A stretch of DNA of 64,000 bases from Synechococcus sp. MU1643 (GCF_020514095.1 NZ_VTKY01000005.1:1-64000), one strand, 5' to 3'; positions 27,608 through 35,813 are shown, counted from the stretch's first letter. Numbers and translations are program-made. Notes: generated by a model from the letters alone, not told the origin.

Positions 27608-27714
27608 AGCAGTTATGGAGATACGCAAGAGAGGAGGTGGATACGGAAAAATCGCATCGGCGATGGGGATGACAACATCGATGGTTCGTCGGATCATTTA
27701 GCAACAGGTGAAGG
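27608..27714 (+). pseudogene. Remnant of a serine recombinase C-terminus
   Basis: The frame reads VAVMEIRKRGGGYGKIASAM then GMTTSMVRRII, a stop, then QQ. This matches the last part of the recombinase at 25795-26370 (VMEMRQRGDGYGTIASAMGM, TASMVRRILQQQ). Only the helix-turn-helix end survives. It marks an old duplication or deletion inside the element. Confidence 0.75.
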
Positions 27715-27718
27715 TGCC

Positions 27719-27886
27719 GTGCTGAGAGTTCTGCTGGGTATTGCCATTGGCGTCTTCATCTACGCCAACCCAGAGGCAAGACAGATCACTGCTGATCTAC
27801 TCAGAGCAACAGGAGACGCGCTTGCCCCCGCCTTGGAGGAGAAAACGCTCGAAGATCGAATCAACGAAGTCTTGGTAGGCGACTGA
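27719..27886 (+). CDS. Small hypothetical protein with hydrophobic N-terminus
   Basis: 55 codons from a GTG: VLRVLLGIAIGVFIYANPEA, then RQITADLLRATGDALAPALE, ending NEVLVGD. An N-terminal membrane helix is followed by an amphipathic helix. It sits right behind the recombinase remnant, as exported proteins sit behind the intact recombinase, and 4 bp before the next small gene. Confidence 0.55.
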   Translation: MLRVLLGIAIGVFIYANPEARQITADLLRATGDALAPALEEKTLEDRINEVLVGD

Positions 27887-27890
27887 GGGG

Positions 27891-28070
27891 ATGGCAGGAG
27901 ATCAGTTCCGAGTGGAAGAACTGAACCCCTTTTTGGAATGGCACTTCCACACGACAGCAACGTCTTTGGAGGTCGCCTCTGAAGAAGCAAAGAGGATCGC
28001 CAAGATGATCGGAAGGAAAACCCGAGTGCTGAGCGAAGACGGAGAAGTCCTAACTGAGGTGAATCCATGA
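27891..28070 (+). CDS. Small soluble hypothetical protein
   Basis: 59 codons: MAGDQFRVEELNPFLEWHFH, then a helix TSLEVASEEAKRIAKMIGRK, ending LTEVNP. Four bases after the previous stop, with GAGGGG as ribosome site. No family recognised. Probably co-translated with its neighbours. Confidence 0.55.
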   Translation: MAGDQFRVEELNPFLEWHFHTTATSLEVASEEAKRIAKMIGRKTRVLSEDGEVLTEVNP

Positions 28071-28095
28071 GAATGCCGTCATTGAGGAGGGACTC

Positions 28096-28560
28096 ATGAG
28101 GGCATTAGTCCTTCTGCTGCTGTCAGCAATGCCTGCAAGCGCAGTCCCACTTCCCTTGGTCTGCGAAGTAACCAGTGAAGAGGTCCCCACCATCTCCATT
28201 CGCCTGGAAGAGCGAACGCCCACAGCACTCCGAGGAGTGCTAATCCAGGACGACAAACGACTTGGAATCTTTTTGTCCAGCAAACCCAAGCAATACCGCC
28301 AAACCACTTGGTCCTTCTTCACCCAGGACGCCGCTAATTCAGGAACTGCTCTGCTGTTTGAGAACGACCTCGTATGGAACCCGCACAAGCGAGTCCCCAA
28401 ACCTCAGGACGTCAATCGAGTGATTTTTGTTGGGTTGGATAATGCGCTCTTTTTTTGGCGAACAGAGGAGTTCGCTGCCAACCGAGAACTCCTTAGAGCA
28501 GCGGCGGGGTTCTGGACCATCTCTGCACAATGCCTCGGTGGTCGGATCGTGCGTAGTTGA
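28096..28560 (+). CDS. Exported hypothetical protein
   Basis: 154 residues with signal peptide MRALVLLLLSAMPASAVPLP (cleavage ASA). The mature domain has a beta-rich look and two cysteines (VCEVTSEEV and SAQCLGG), likely one disulfide. GAGGAGG lies just upstream of the start. Family not recognised. Third exported protein of the element. Confidence 0.65.
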   Translation: MRALVLLLLSAMPASAVPLPLVCEVTSEEVPTISIRLEERTPTALRGVLIQDDKRLGIFLSSKPKQYRQTTWSFFTQDAANSGTALLFENDLVWNPHKRVPKPQDVNRVIFVGLDNALFFWRTEEFAANRELLRAAAGFWTISAQCLGGRIVRS

Positions 28561-28882
28561 AACCACTCCCAATCAATTCGGTATCGCAGGAGCACTCAAT
28601 TCAGCATTTCTTCCATGAATCTTCGGGGAGCATTGGCACAACTGGGATCTCAACGTCCGTAGGTTGCCCAGATATTGCCTTATCCCTCATGTGCCCGCCT
28701 GACCTTTCCAGTCTCAAGTGGGGCGATGACGGTGATTTGTCCCCTCACGACACCCTGAACCTGGTGGAGAGATTGACCAGAGCAGAACAGGAGTCAAAAG
28801 GGTCAGACGGAACGACTCTGAACTCGAGTCCCCTGCCGCAGGATTCAGACTCCGCTGATATTCCCTGACACCCGAGGGACCA
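28561..28882. other. Stretch without a firm gene
   Basis: A frame starting at 28690 (MCPPDLSSLKWGDDGDLSPH, ending QDSDSADIP, 59 codons to 28868) is possible but has no good ribosome site and low complexity. Nothing else recognised. Confidence 0.35.
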
Positions 28883-29137
28883 ATGGACACAGCACAAACC
28901 GAAGAAACCATCCGCTCTCTCCTAACCGACTTGAAGGAGGACAAGGTTGAGTCACTCCTAGTTCAGTGCGCTGACTGGGGGATCAACGTGCGGATGTTCC
29001 TGAACGGAGACATCGTCGAACTGGATTTAATGAAGAACTACGAGGGATATGAAGTGACCTTTGTTGATGACAGAGACAAACAACCTGCTCAGATCGACGA
29101 ATTACCGGATCTAATCCAACTCCTTCAGGTCTCTTAA
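28883..29137 (+). CDS. Small acidic hypothetical protein
   Basis: 84 residues: MDTAQTEETIRSLLTDLKED, then KVESLLVQCADWGINVRMFL, ending DLIQLLQVS. Composition and continuous amphipathic pattern indicate a folded soluble protein. No family recognised. Confidence 0.6.
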   Translation: MDTAQTEETIRSLLTDLKEDKVESLLVQCADWGINVRMFLNGDIVELDLMKNYEGYEVTFVDDRDKQPAQIDELPDLIQLLQVS

Positions 29138-29314
29138 ATTCAATAGTTTCAGCAAAACAAAACCTCTCACCTCTTATTTTTAAAGACGATATTATAATTA
29201 ACGCGAATGCATTCCTCCACCAAGTCGTGCTGGGTTATCCGAAATTTCTTGGAGAGTTCCTTCAGCATCGTTTAATGAACGCTATCTATTAATACTTTTG
29301 TGGACATATCTGCC

Positions 29315-29464
29315 TCAAATCAACGACAAGATGGATTGCGGACGGCGATTCCAGAACTCTTTAATTGCCGTCTTATGGAGCTCAGAGCGATCAAGTCCCA
29401 GTTCAGAACAAAGTTTGCGCTCAATGGGGACCAAGATTGGTGCCTCTCTCTTAGTTAAGGTCAT
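29315..29464 (-). CDS. Small basic protein beside the integrase, possible DNA-binding factor
   Basis: 49 codons: MTLTKREAPILVPIERKLCS, then ELGLDRSELHKTAIKEFWNR, ending SILSL. The beta-strand then two-helix outline resembles ribbon-helix-helix regulators, but the match is weak. Its size and place upstream of the integrase on the same strand would suit an excisionase or repressor (inference). Confidence 0.4.
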   Translation of the reverse strand: MTLTKREAPILVPIERKLCSELGLDRSELHKTAIKEFWNRRPQSILSLI

Positions 29465-29896
29465 GCTAAATCTTTGAGTATTTGCTTTCCTTAGCATGTT
29501 TGACTGGGGGTTGTAAGGGGTTTAGTTGGCGGTTGATTTATTGGTACTTCCTAGTGGTGGTCTTGCTTTCTCGTCCTCTTGCGGCCTTAAGCGAAGAAGA
29601 CACCTATATTTTTTGGAACGATTAAATGCGATCCACTTTATGGATTGATCCCTTCGGGATCTGATTCTGTTGTTTTTCATCTTTTTAGAACCTAATTAGA
29701 CACACCCTTGCGATCAAAGGTCATAAACTTAGTTATGCATTTTAGGAGCTTGACTGACGTCTTGCGTAACAATTGAGATACAAAGAATGAAAGAACATAG
29801 AAATTCTTTATCAACCTCCACAAAGGCAATTTTACAGTTTAATTAACATCTAGTCAAGTTTTTATTGACGTCAGAGTTTAATAAAATTAATTGCAC
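29465..29896. other. AT-rich non-coding stretch downstream of the integrase gene
   Basis: About 430 bp, far richer in A and T than the rest of the window, with no supported gene. It lies past the 3' end of the integrase and before the small basic gene. Nothing specific recognised. Confidence 0.5.
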
Positions 29897-31324
29897 TTAA
29901 TTCTTCGCTCTGCTTATTAGTGACCACTTCCCTGGAGTGATTGCTGCCCGCGCCTTTGCTGCTGTCTTCTCACGCTGGATAAAGCGCAAATAACGCTCCT
30001 CCAGCATCTTTGGCGAAGTATGACCGTTGTCCGCAAAATCCCGGATGTATTGCGTGGTCCAGAGTTCTGGGTAGTCCTCCAAGGTCAAGCGGAACGCGGT
30101 ATGGCGACAGGTGGTCCAATCGATCCCTTTGGTCGAGATTCCTGCCTTCTCACACGCCTTCTTGAGAAGGAAGTTGATTGTCTCTCCAACGTTGCTCTCG
30201 TTTTCGCTGCCTTCCGTTCTCTTGATGTGGGGAAAGTTCAACCACCCCTGTGGTTTCCTCTTGAGAATGCGGCGGACGTTCTCCAACGCATCTGGTCGGT
30301 AGGCATAGGTGTCGTGCTTATCCCTGTCGCCCTTCGTTTTCTCAAGGAAACAGATGACTTGTGGTTCTCCCGCATCGGTCAGTTGCTCGCTAAACCATTC
30401 ACTTCTCAACCGAGGAGCATCCTCACTTCGGAGGTAATAGAACCACTCCATGTGGAGCGCGTCATACAAATCAACCCAGTTGCGTGAGTTCTGACGGTTC
30501 GTCGGGGTCCAAGGCAGTTCCCGGTATTCCTCCGCCGTCAGGGACTGGCGAGCAGAACCACCAGATAGTTCGGAGGCAATGCGAACCAATTGCTCCCACT
30601 CCTGATGGGTGAAGTGCCTCTTCTGACGCACGCTCTTTTTTATCGCCGGAAACTCAGGGCAGGACAGAGCGGGGAAATCTGCCTTCGCCTCTTTGAACAG
30701 GTTGCGGATAAGGGTCTTGTATTGCCTTCTGGTCTCTTCTCCTGAATTGCCCTTCGCTTCACAGTTCTCCCTGATGAGACGGAAGAACTCCAAAAAGTCG
30801 TTGCTCGTGATCGCCTGAATGCTTTTGACAGTCGCCCAGGGTTGAACGCCGATGCCTGTGGTCCCGTTCCAAAGATTCCGCTTGTCGCTCAACCAACGAC
30901 TTCGGTTGTTCCGTAGTTCCAGTTCCGCCTTGGCATACCAACGCTCCCAATAGACCGAAAGAGCGTGTTGCTTCTCCACTTCCCGCACTTGGGACTGTGA
31001 GAGGAGGTCCTGCCACTTCTTTTGAGAGGCAGCAACCGCGACCTTTGCTGCTTCCCAGGGGTCGGTGGTCCCGCAAGTCCCTTCTATATAGATGCGCTTT
31101 CCCCGCCCCCGATTGGTTTTGCCAGCAAACGGACGAGGGTCATCTGCTTTCTCCGGCAGGAAGCGCCACTGGAGGTTCTTGGTCTTTCTGCTGTTCGCGC
31201 TGGGGTTCTGACGGACGACCGATAGAGAGGTGTGGGGGATGTTCCCTTTGCCCCCCAAGTCGCGCACCACGTTGAGGGTGTGAAGGGTGCCGTCTATCCA
31301 TCCCTGTGGCAGCGACCGTCCCAT
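29897..31324 (-). CDS. Tyrosine recombinase (integrase) of the element
   Basis: 475 residues. Catalytic residues visible in order: Arg in YYLRSEDAPRLRSEWF, His-x-x-Arg in TCRHTAFRLTLEDYP, and the nucleophile Tyr in GHTSPKMLEERYLRFIQRE. The N-terminal part (about 1-160) includes an arm-binding-like basic region and a SAM-like core-binding domain. It starts about 170 bp from the right attachment repeat and reads inward. It is the obvious enzyme for insertion in tRNA-Phe. No frame damage is seen. Confidence 0.92.
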   Translation of the reverse strand: MGRSLPQGWIDGTLHTLNVVRDLGGKGNIPHTSLSVVRQNPSANSRKTKNLQWRFLPEKADDPRPFAGKTNRGRGKRIYIEGTCGTTDPWEAAKVAVAASQKKWQDLLSQSQVREVEKQHALSVYWERWYAKAELELRNNRSRWLSDKRNLWNGTTGIGVQPWATVKSIQAITSNDFLEFFRLIRENCEAKGNSGEETRRQYKTLIRNLFKEAKADFPALSCPEFPAIKKSVRQKRHFTHQEWEQLVRIASELSGGSARQSLTAEEYRELPWTPTNRQNSRNWVDLYDALHMEWFYYLRSEDAPRLRSEWFSEQLTDAGEPQVICFLEKTKGDRDKHDTYAYRPDALENVRRILKRKPQGWLNFPHIKRTEGSENESNVGETINFLLKKACEKAGISTKGIDWTTCRHTAFRLTLEDYPELWTTQYIRDFADNGHTSPKMLEERYLRFIQREKTAAKARAAITPGKWSLISRAKN

Positions 31325-31384
31325 AGAGTTCCCCTACCGAAACACCTTCCAGGAGTGGTTCGGACCTACCGCAAATCATCCCGA

Positions 31385-31409
31385 TGGTATGGGAGCGGTA
31401 TGGGAGCGG
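31385..31409 (+). repeat. Tandem 11-bp repeats, candidate integrase arm sites (right)
   Basis: GGTATGGGAGC occurs twice in direct succession between the integrase start and the right attachment repeat. It differs by one base from the left-end repeat GGTAGGGGAGC. Confidence 0.55.
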
Positions 31410-31490
31410 CCCGCAAAACTGTCCAAATAGGGCATTTTTGTATCGTCGCTATACAGATTGAGCGCTTGAAGGGGCAAATTGTCGCAACGC

Positions 31491-31517
31491 CCCCAGTTCA
31501 AATCTGGGTCCTGGCAT
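31491..31517 (+). repeat. attR: 27-bp copy of the tRNA-Phe 3' end
   Basis: Identical to 20797-20823. The anticodon and D arms are absent, so it is a tRNA remnant and not a functional gene. It marks the right boundary of the element. Confidence 0.93.
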
Positions 31518-31538
31518 CACATCGATGCCAAAACTGCC

Positions 31539-31778
31539 GTGTCATTCATCTCTCCAGATGCAGGCACCGATCGTGTTTTCGACAACGCCGACAGTTTTGC
31601 CATGGTGTTCGACCGCACCTGGAAGCGCCTAAGGGGCAGCAACAACCCTGAGCTCAGCCAGGAAGAGCATCTCGAAGCAGTGCTCGAGGCGATGGCCGAT
31701 CACCCCTTTCTGATCAGTTCCCCCGACATGGCACGCCAGGTGGCGGCCTTCCGGATTCGACTGCTGGAGCTGGCTTGA
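31539..31778 (+). CDS. Conserved hypothetical protein
   Basis: 79 codons from a GTG at 31539 just beyond attR: VSFISPDAGTDRVFDNADSF, later QEEHLEAVLEAMADHPFLIS, ending RIRLLELA. Helical and soluble. Likely the original neighbour of tRNA-Phe before insertion. No function recognised. Confidence 0.6.
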   Translation: MSFISPDAGTDRVFDNADSFAMVFDRTWKRLRGSNNPELSQEEHLEAVLEAMADHPFLISSPDMARQVAAFRIRLLELA

Positions 31779-32261
31779 TCAGGCGGAGAGCAGATCGATC
31801 TGAGGATCATCCACATATTCCGTGTCATCGCTGAGGGCCTCGTCAGTGAAGGTCTCGTCCTCGACTCGGTCGTCGTCCATCTCCATCTCAGGGGTTTCTG
31901 AGAACTCCTGATCGTCCGCTGCTGAATCCCCCTCGGCATGGGAATCAGCATGGAGCGCTACGACCTCGCCTGGGGTCAGACGGTCCCGAAGCATCCGCAC
32001 CTTCTCTTCGCTGGCCAGGAGCAGTTCACCGGCGTCATCACTGACCGCCGCGATCTCCGCTTCCACCAGCTGCTGGCCCTCAATGTCGGCCAACCGCGTT
32101 TCTAGTTCCATCAAACGATCCGCCAGGGTTTCCACCACTTCACTGAGGCTGAGCAGGTGGGTGCACAGCTGTTGCTCGAACGCGGTGCGCGGGGAGGTGA
32201 TGGTCACCGGGCTGGCCTCGTGTTGAGAAATTTCGCTGATGGTATCGATGCTGAGCTTCAT
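31779..32261 (-). CDS. Hypothetical acidic protein with coiled-coil segment
   Basis: 160 residues from the ATG at 32261. Residues about 30-65 (LLSLSEVVETLADRLMELET and onward) form a likely coiled coil. The C-terminal 70 residues are very rich in Asp and Glu. The stop abuts the preceding gene head to head. Family not recognised. Confidence 0.6.
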   Translation of the reverse strand: MKLSIDTISEISQHEASPVTITSPRTAFEQQLCTHLLSLSEVVETLADRLMELETRLADIEGQQLVEAEIAAVSDDAGELLLASEEKVRMLRDRLTPGEVVALHADSHAEGDSAADDQEFSETPEMEMDDDRVEDETFTDEALSDDTEYVDDPQIDLLSA

Positions 32262-32325
32262 GTCCACGGCCCTGGGAAAAGCCACGACTGGCCTACATTC
32301 CCCAGGGCTTTGAGCGATTGAAGAG

Positions 32326-32982
32326 ATGTCCAGGCTGAAGACAGGGCTGAAGGTCAGCGCCTGGGTCGCCGTCTTCATTGTTGCCGTCGTTTATTTGCAG
32401 AGATACGGCATTGCTCCGCTGCAAAGCGCCGTGAACGACATGGGCATCTGGGCCCCACTCGGCCTGTTCCTGCTGCGAGGGGGCAGCATCATCCTGCCGG
32501 CGCTGCCGAGTTCGGTGTATTCCCTGCTGGCCGGCTCGCTGCTGGGCTTCAAGGCGGGCTATCTCACAATCATTCTGTCGGACCTGGTGTTCTGCAGTGC
32601 GGCCTTCTTCATCGCCCGCCGCTGGGGACGCGGACCGGTGAGCCGTCTGGTGGGGGCCAGCGCAATGAAACGCATCGATGGCTTCAGCAAAAACCAGCTG
32701 GAAGGCAACTTCTTTTTGATGACCGGCCTGCTGATGACCGGACTGTTTGATTTTCTCAGCTATGCCATCGGGATCAGCCGCACCCACTGGCGTCTTTTTG
32801 CTCCAGCCCTGCTGATCAGCGTGCTGATCAGCGATTCGATCCTCGTGGCTGTCGGCGCAGGTGCCGCTCAAGGCGCCAGCCTCACCCTGGGATTGGCACT
32901 GCTTGCCATGTTTGCTCTTGCCACCATCACAGGTCTGCTGAAAAAAAAATCCTCAGAAGTGTCCTCCGACAACCACTCCTGA
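32326..32982 (+). CDS. TVP38/TMEM64 (DedA-like) membrane protein
   Basis: 218 residues with about five membrane helices. The SNARE-associated/VTT core is seen as LRGGSIILPALPSSVYSLLAGSL, the charged loop FIARRWGRGPVSRL, and FFLMTGLLMTGLFDFLSYAIGISR. This family sits in the inner or thylakoid membrane and is tied to lipid scrambling and membrane upkeep. Exact role here unknown. Confidence 0.8.
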   Translation: MSRLKTGLKVSAWVAVFIVAVVYLQRYGIAPLQSAVNDMGIWAPLGLFLLRGGSIILPALPSSVYSLLAGSLLGFKAGYLTIILSDLVFCSAAFFIARRWGRGPVSRLVGASAMKRIDGFSKNQLEGNFFLMTGLLMTGLFDFLSYAIGISRTHWRLFAPALLISVLISDSILVAVGAGAAQGASLTLGLALLAMFALATITGLLKKKSSEVSSDNHS

Positions 32983-33092
32983 CAGGGTCCTTCGGAGGAT
33001 GACATCCGATCCATGTCGATTCCCACGAACCGCTGTCGGGGTCGAGGAAATTCCTGGACACTGGTTACATTCGAGTTGATCGGCGTTTCTTG

Positions 33093-33518
33093 ATGAGCGC
33101 ACTGGCAGATCCGAGAATTGCTGTCCTGCAGAACCAGGCCGGCAGCAGCGGTGAGCTGGATCTACCGGTGGGAGAGGGCTGTTTTCGGATCAACCTCCGT
33201 GATGAAAACATCGCGCTCTGGCAGGAAACATTGGACCAACACACCACGGCGGACAACCTTCTACTGGCTTGCGAAGAAAGCAATGGGGATCTCAAGGACA
33301 CCCGCCTGACCTGGGTGGTGGGATCTGCCATCCGTACAGCGACAGCCTCAAGCCCAGACGCCGTCGGCTGGCTTTTGTCGCAGTTGGGGGTACCAACAGA
33401 TCTCACGGAAGCAGCCATCACCCGTTGCCCTGGGTTGGGGGACGACCTGGTGTGGGCCTTCTACCTGGAACGCCACGGCTGGCTGATCGCCACACCGGTG
33501 GCCAGCGTCAACCCTTGA
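33093..33518 (+). CDS. Conserved hypothetical protein at the start of the phycobilisome rod cluster
   Basis: 141 residues: MSALADPRIAVLQNQAGSSG, later GCFRINLRDENIALWQETLD and a final DDLVWAFYLERHGWLIATPV. No signal peptide or membrane segment. It is followed by a phycobiliprotein-like gene whose TTG start overlaps its stop, so the two are coupled. By position it may correspond to one of the unknown (unk) genes at the left end of Synechococcus rod regions. Function unknown. Confidence 0.7.
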   Translation: MSALADPRIAVLQNQAGSSGELDLPVGEGCFRINLRDENIALWQETLDQHTTADNLLLACEESNGDLKDTRLTWVVGSAIRTATASSPDAVGWLLSQLGVPTDLTEAAITRCPGLGDDLVWAFYLERHGWLIATPVASVNP

Positions 33519-34090
33519 ACTTCCAGAACATCGACTTCAAGACCCTGGTGCAGACCGCACAGGTTCAAGGGCTGAGCATCAACCAAGATTTGCCGCAGGC
33601 GACGCGCAACATTCTTGAGCGTGCGGATCAAGCCCAACGCCAGCTCACGACCGATGAGCTGGCCACGATCTGCCAGCTCTCCGGCATGGATGACTCGCTC
33701 CCCGGCAGCCTGATCCATCGGTCGGATCAACTGGTAAACCAAGCACGGGGACATCTGCTTGAAACCCAGCCGCATCTGGTGCAACCGGGCGGGGCTCTCT
33801 ACCCGCAGGACAGAGCAGATGCCTGCTGGCGCGACTGCTGGAATTTTCTACGCGTAATCAGCTACGCGGTGGCCTGCGACCAGAGCTGCTTTACAAACCC
33901 GAGCGGCATGGCCGCCCTTAGGGAGCTGTACAGACGAATGAACGTTCCCATCGAGGGGATGAACATCGCCCTCGGTCAGCTCAAAGAGAAGGCCCTAGAA
34001 GGGGTCTCGCGATCGAACGACCGTCAGTTGATCCGCGACTGCTTCCAGCACCTACACGCCGAGCTCAACAAATCTGCAGTTAAGAGCTGA
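33515..34090 (+). CDS. Phycobiliprotein-like protein (possible AplA-type) with conserved bilin cysteine
   Basis: 191 residues from a TTG overlapping the previous stop (TTGA). The second half follows the globin-like phycobiliprotein fold: DACWRDCWNFLRVISYAVAC aligns with [20 protein letters not shown] of beta-phycoerythrin, and LRELYRRMNVP with the GLxETYxALGVP segment. Cys104 matches the central bilin-binding cysteine (Cys82). It is clearly divergent from PC, PE and allophycocyanin subunits. It may be related to allophycocyanin-like AplA. Whether it binds bilin is unknown. Confidence 0.7.
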   Translation: MNFQNIDFKTLVQTAQVQGLSINQDLPQATRNILERADQAQRQLTTDELATICQLSGMDDSLPGSLIHRSDQLVNQARGHLLETQPHLVQPGGALYPQDRADACWRDCWNFLRVISYAVACDQSCFTNPSGMAALRELYRRMNVPIEGMNIALGQLKEKALEGVSRSNDRQLIRDCFQHLHAELNKSAVKS

Positions 34091-34161
34091 TAAGCGCCAC
34101 CACCAAAATTTTTTGATCAAGAGAGGATTACGCCCAAGTATTTCTACTCACGGAGCACCCC

Positions 34162-34920
34162 ATGGCCATCCCGCTTCTTGGGTACCCGCTCAACACCCAA
34201 AACGGTCGCGTTAGCAACCTGGCCGGCGACAACAGCACCATCAAGCCCCAAACGTATGCCTCCTCTGCAGCGGGCGATGACAGCGCCAGAACAGAGATGG
34301 ACAGCTTGATTGAACAGGCCTATCGCCAAGTTTTCTTCCATGCGATGCGCAGTGATCGCGAACCGTTCCTGGAATCACAGCTCCGGAGCGGCAACATCAC
34401 GGTTCGGGATTTCATCCGAGGTCTGCTGCTGTCGGAACGCTTCCAGCAGGGCTACTACCAGTGCAACTCGAATTACCGGATGGTGGATCAGGTGGTGGGA
34501 CGCGTGCTTGGGCGCCCGACCCATGGCGACGCCGAACGCCGGGCCTGGTCGATCGTGATCGGAGAGAAGGGCTTTACCGCCTTCGTCGACGCCCTGCTCG
34601 ACAGCCCTGAATACATGAACTGCTTCGGGTACGACCTGGTCCCTCAGCAACGTTCACGCGTTCTGCCCGGGCGGCCCCTTGGGGAAATCCCGATCTACCA
34701 ACAATTCCCGCGCTACGGAACCGACTGGCGCGACGCCCTTCAAGATCGGGCGCCTATCCATCAAGGTGCGCAGTTAGAGCGACTGGAGGTTGCTGCCACT
34801 TGGGTCAACGAGGAACCCCCTGCTTTGGCTCTCAAGCTCTGGCTCGGCCTTTTTGCCATCGGTGGATTCGAAATCGTGCGGGTGCTCCTTACCATCGTTG
34901 TCGCGATGCTGCGCAACTGA
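34162..34920 (+). CDS. cpcG2: Phycobilisome rod-core type linker with C-terminal membrane helix (CpcG2/CpcL type)
   Basis: 252 residues. The N-terminus MAIPLLGYPLNTQNGRV is typical of CpcG. A PBS-linker domain follows at about residues 45-175 (DSLIEQAYRQVFFHAMRSDR ... LLDSPEYMNCFGYDLVP). The last 31 residues contain a hydrophobic helix (ALALKLWLGLFAIGGFEIVR, VLLTIVVAML). In Synechocystis, linkers with such a tail (CpcL) anchor core-less rods in the thylakoid membrane to serve photosystem I. A similar job here is inference. A terminal hydrophobic helix separates it from ordinary CpcG1. Confidence 0.85.
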   Translation: MAIPLLGYPLNTQNGRVSNLAGDNSTIKPQTYASSAAGDDSARTEMDSLIEQAYRQVFFHAMRSDREPFLESQLRSGNITVRDFIRGLLLSERFQQGYYQCNSNYRMVDQVVGRVLGRPTHGDAERRAWSIVIGEKGFTAFVDALLDSPEYMNCFGYDLVPQQRSRVLPGRPLGEIPIYQQFPRYGTDWRDALQDRAPIHQGAQLERLEVAATWVNEEPPALALKLWLGLFAIGGFEIVRVLLTIVVAMLRN

Positions 34921-34921
34921 G

Positions 34922-35641
34922 ATGTCGATGCCCAAATCTGGGGCTCTAAATCTGCGTGAGTGGACAGCACCCGAAACGTGCGGAGCAACAAGCTCAGCCA
35001 CAAATCCAGTCGATGCTCGAGGGGCTGACTGGAGCGGTCAGGACTTGGGAGAACTCGACCTAAGAAACGCCAAGCTTTGTCGCTGTGATCTGCGCGGCAC
35101 AAACCTCAGCCAGTGCCAACTCGAAGGCGCTGATCTACGCCTGGCCCGTTACGACCAGACCACCCTGGTGCCTGAGGGCTTCGCGCTGAACACAAGCGGT
35201 GCCGTCGGCCCCGGGGCGAAGCTGAATGGGGCTTTTCTCAACAGCACAGATCTGCGCGGGATGGACCTCAGGGGGAGCATGTTGATGGGCGCCTATCTGA
35301 GTGGCTCAGACCTGAGTGGAGCTTTGCTCGATGGCGTTTCCTTAGCAGGCGCAGACCTGCGATCAGCCACGTTTCGCGGAGCCATGTGCCGGGGGACCCG
35401 ATTCGGAACCTGCGAGATGGACATGGCCGATCTTCGCGGCGCCAACCTTGAGGGGGCAGCTCTGGAAACCGTGACTTCGATTCGCGGGGCGGACTTTTCG
35501 CTCTGCACCGGGCTGGAGGATCAAATTGGTGCTCTTCTCAGTCGATCCGTCCAAGAACTCGACTGCTGGAATCCGATGACACGCTCCACGACAAGGGCGA
35601 GCCTTGAGTCCCTGATCAAGGGGCAAGGGCAGGGCGCCTAA
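34922..35641 (+). CDS. Pentapeptide-repeat protein in the rod cluster
   Basis: 239 residues; the ATG lies one base after the linker stop. From about residue 30 on, A(D/N)LxG-type repeats run through most of the protein (GADWSGQDLGELDLRNAKLC, LRGMDLRGSMLMGAYLSGSD, MADLRGANLEGAAL), which fold as a right-handed quadrilateral helix. Pentapeptide genes occur at this position in other Synechococcus rod regions (unk series). It might act as an assembly scaffold; no evidence beyond location. Confidence 0.85.
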   Translation: MSMPKSGALNLREWTAPETCGATSSATNPVDARGADWSGQDLGELDLRNAKLCRCDLRGTNLSQCQLEGADLRLARYDQTTLVPEGFALNTSGAVGPGAKLNGAFLNSTDLRGMDLRGSMLMGAYLSGSDLSGALLDGVSLAGADLRSATFRGAMCRGTRFGTCEMDMADLRGANLEGAALETVTSIRGADFSLCTGLEDQIGALLSRSVQELDCWNPMTRSTTRASLESLIKGQGQGA

Positions 35642-35813
35642 AGCGAGCCATTTGCATCCAAACTTTTCCTACAGAACCCGCCGAGATCCCCGTCACGGCA
35701 GAGGAATCAGTCCGTGACGCAACAGTCGGACACAATTGATTGAGGTTTATAAAGAATGCTCTTCGGGCGTGAGCTTCTGAAGGACTATTAGTCGAACCAC
35801 TGCGTGTGAATTC

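Larger units (their letters stand above)
20797..31517. mobile_element. 10.7-kb integrative element in tRNA-Phe
   Basis: The element runs from the tRNA-Phe 3' end to an exact 27-bp repeat of it. A tyrosine recombinase sits at the inner side of the right end and a small serine recombinase in the middle. Cargo is a K+ channel, a DUF4236 protein, cysteine-rich and DUF1651 proteins, and several small exported proteins. No capsid, terminase, conjugation or replication genes are visible. This makes it a small cargo-type island or satellite rather than a prophage. Its gene-poor left part holds a duplicated hairpin array. Confidence 0.88.

Noticed and set aside
31491-31517. Second tRNA-Phe gene
   Set aside because: Only the 3' 26-27 bases are present. 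It is the attachment repeat.
31232-31651. Plus-strand frame spanning attR
   Set aside because: Crosses the integrase start and the attachment repeat with no ribosome site. The short gene starting at 31539 in another frame is better supported.
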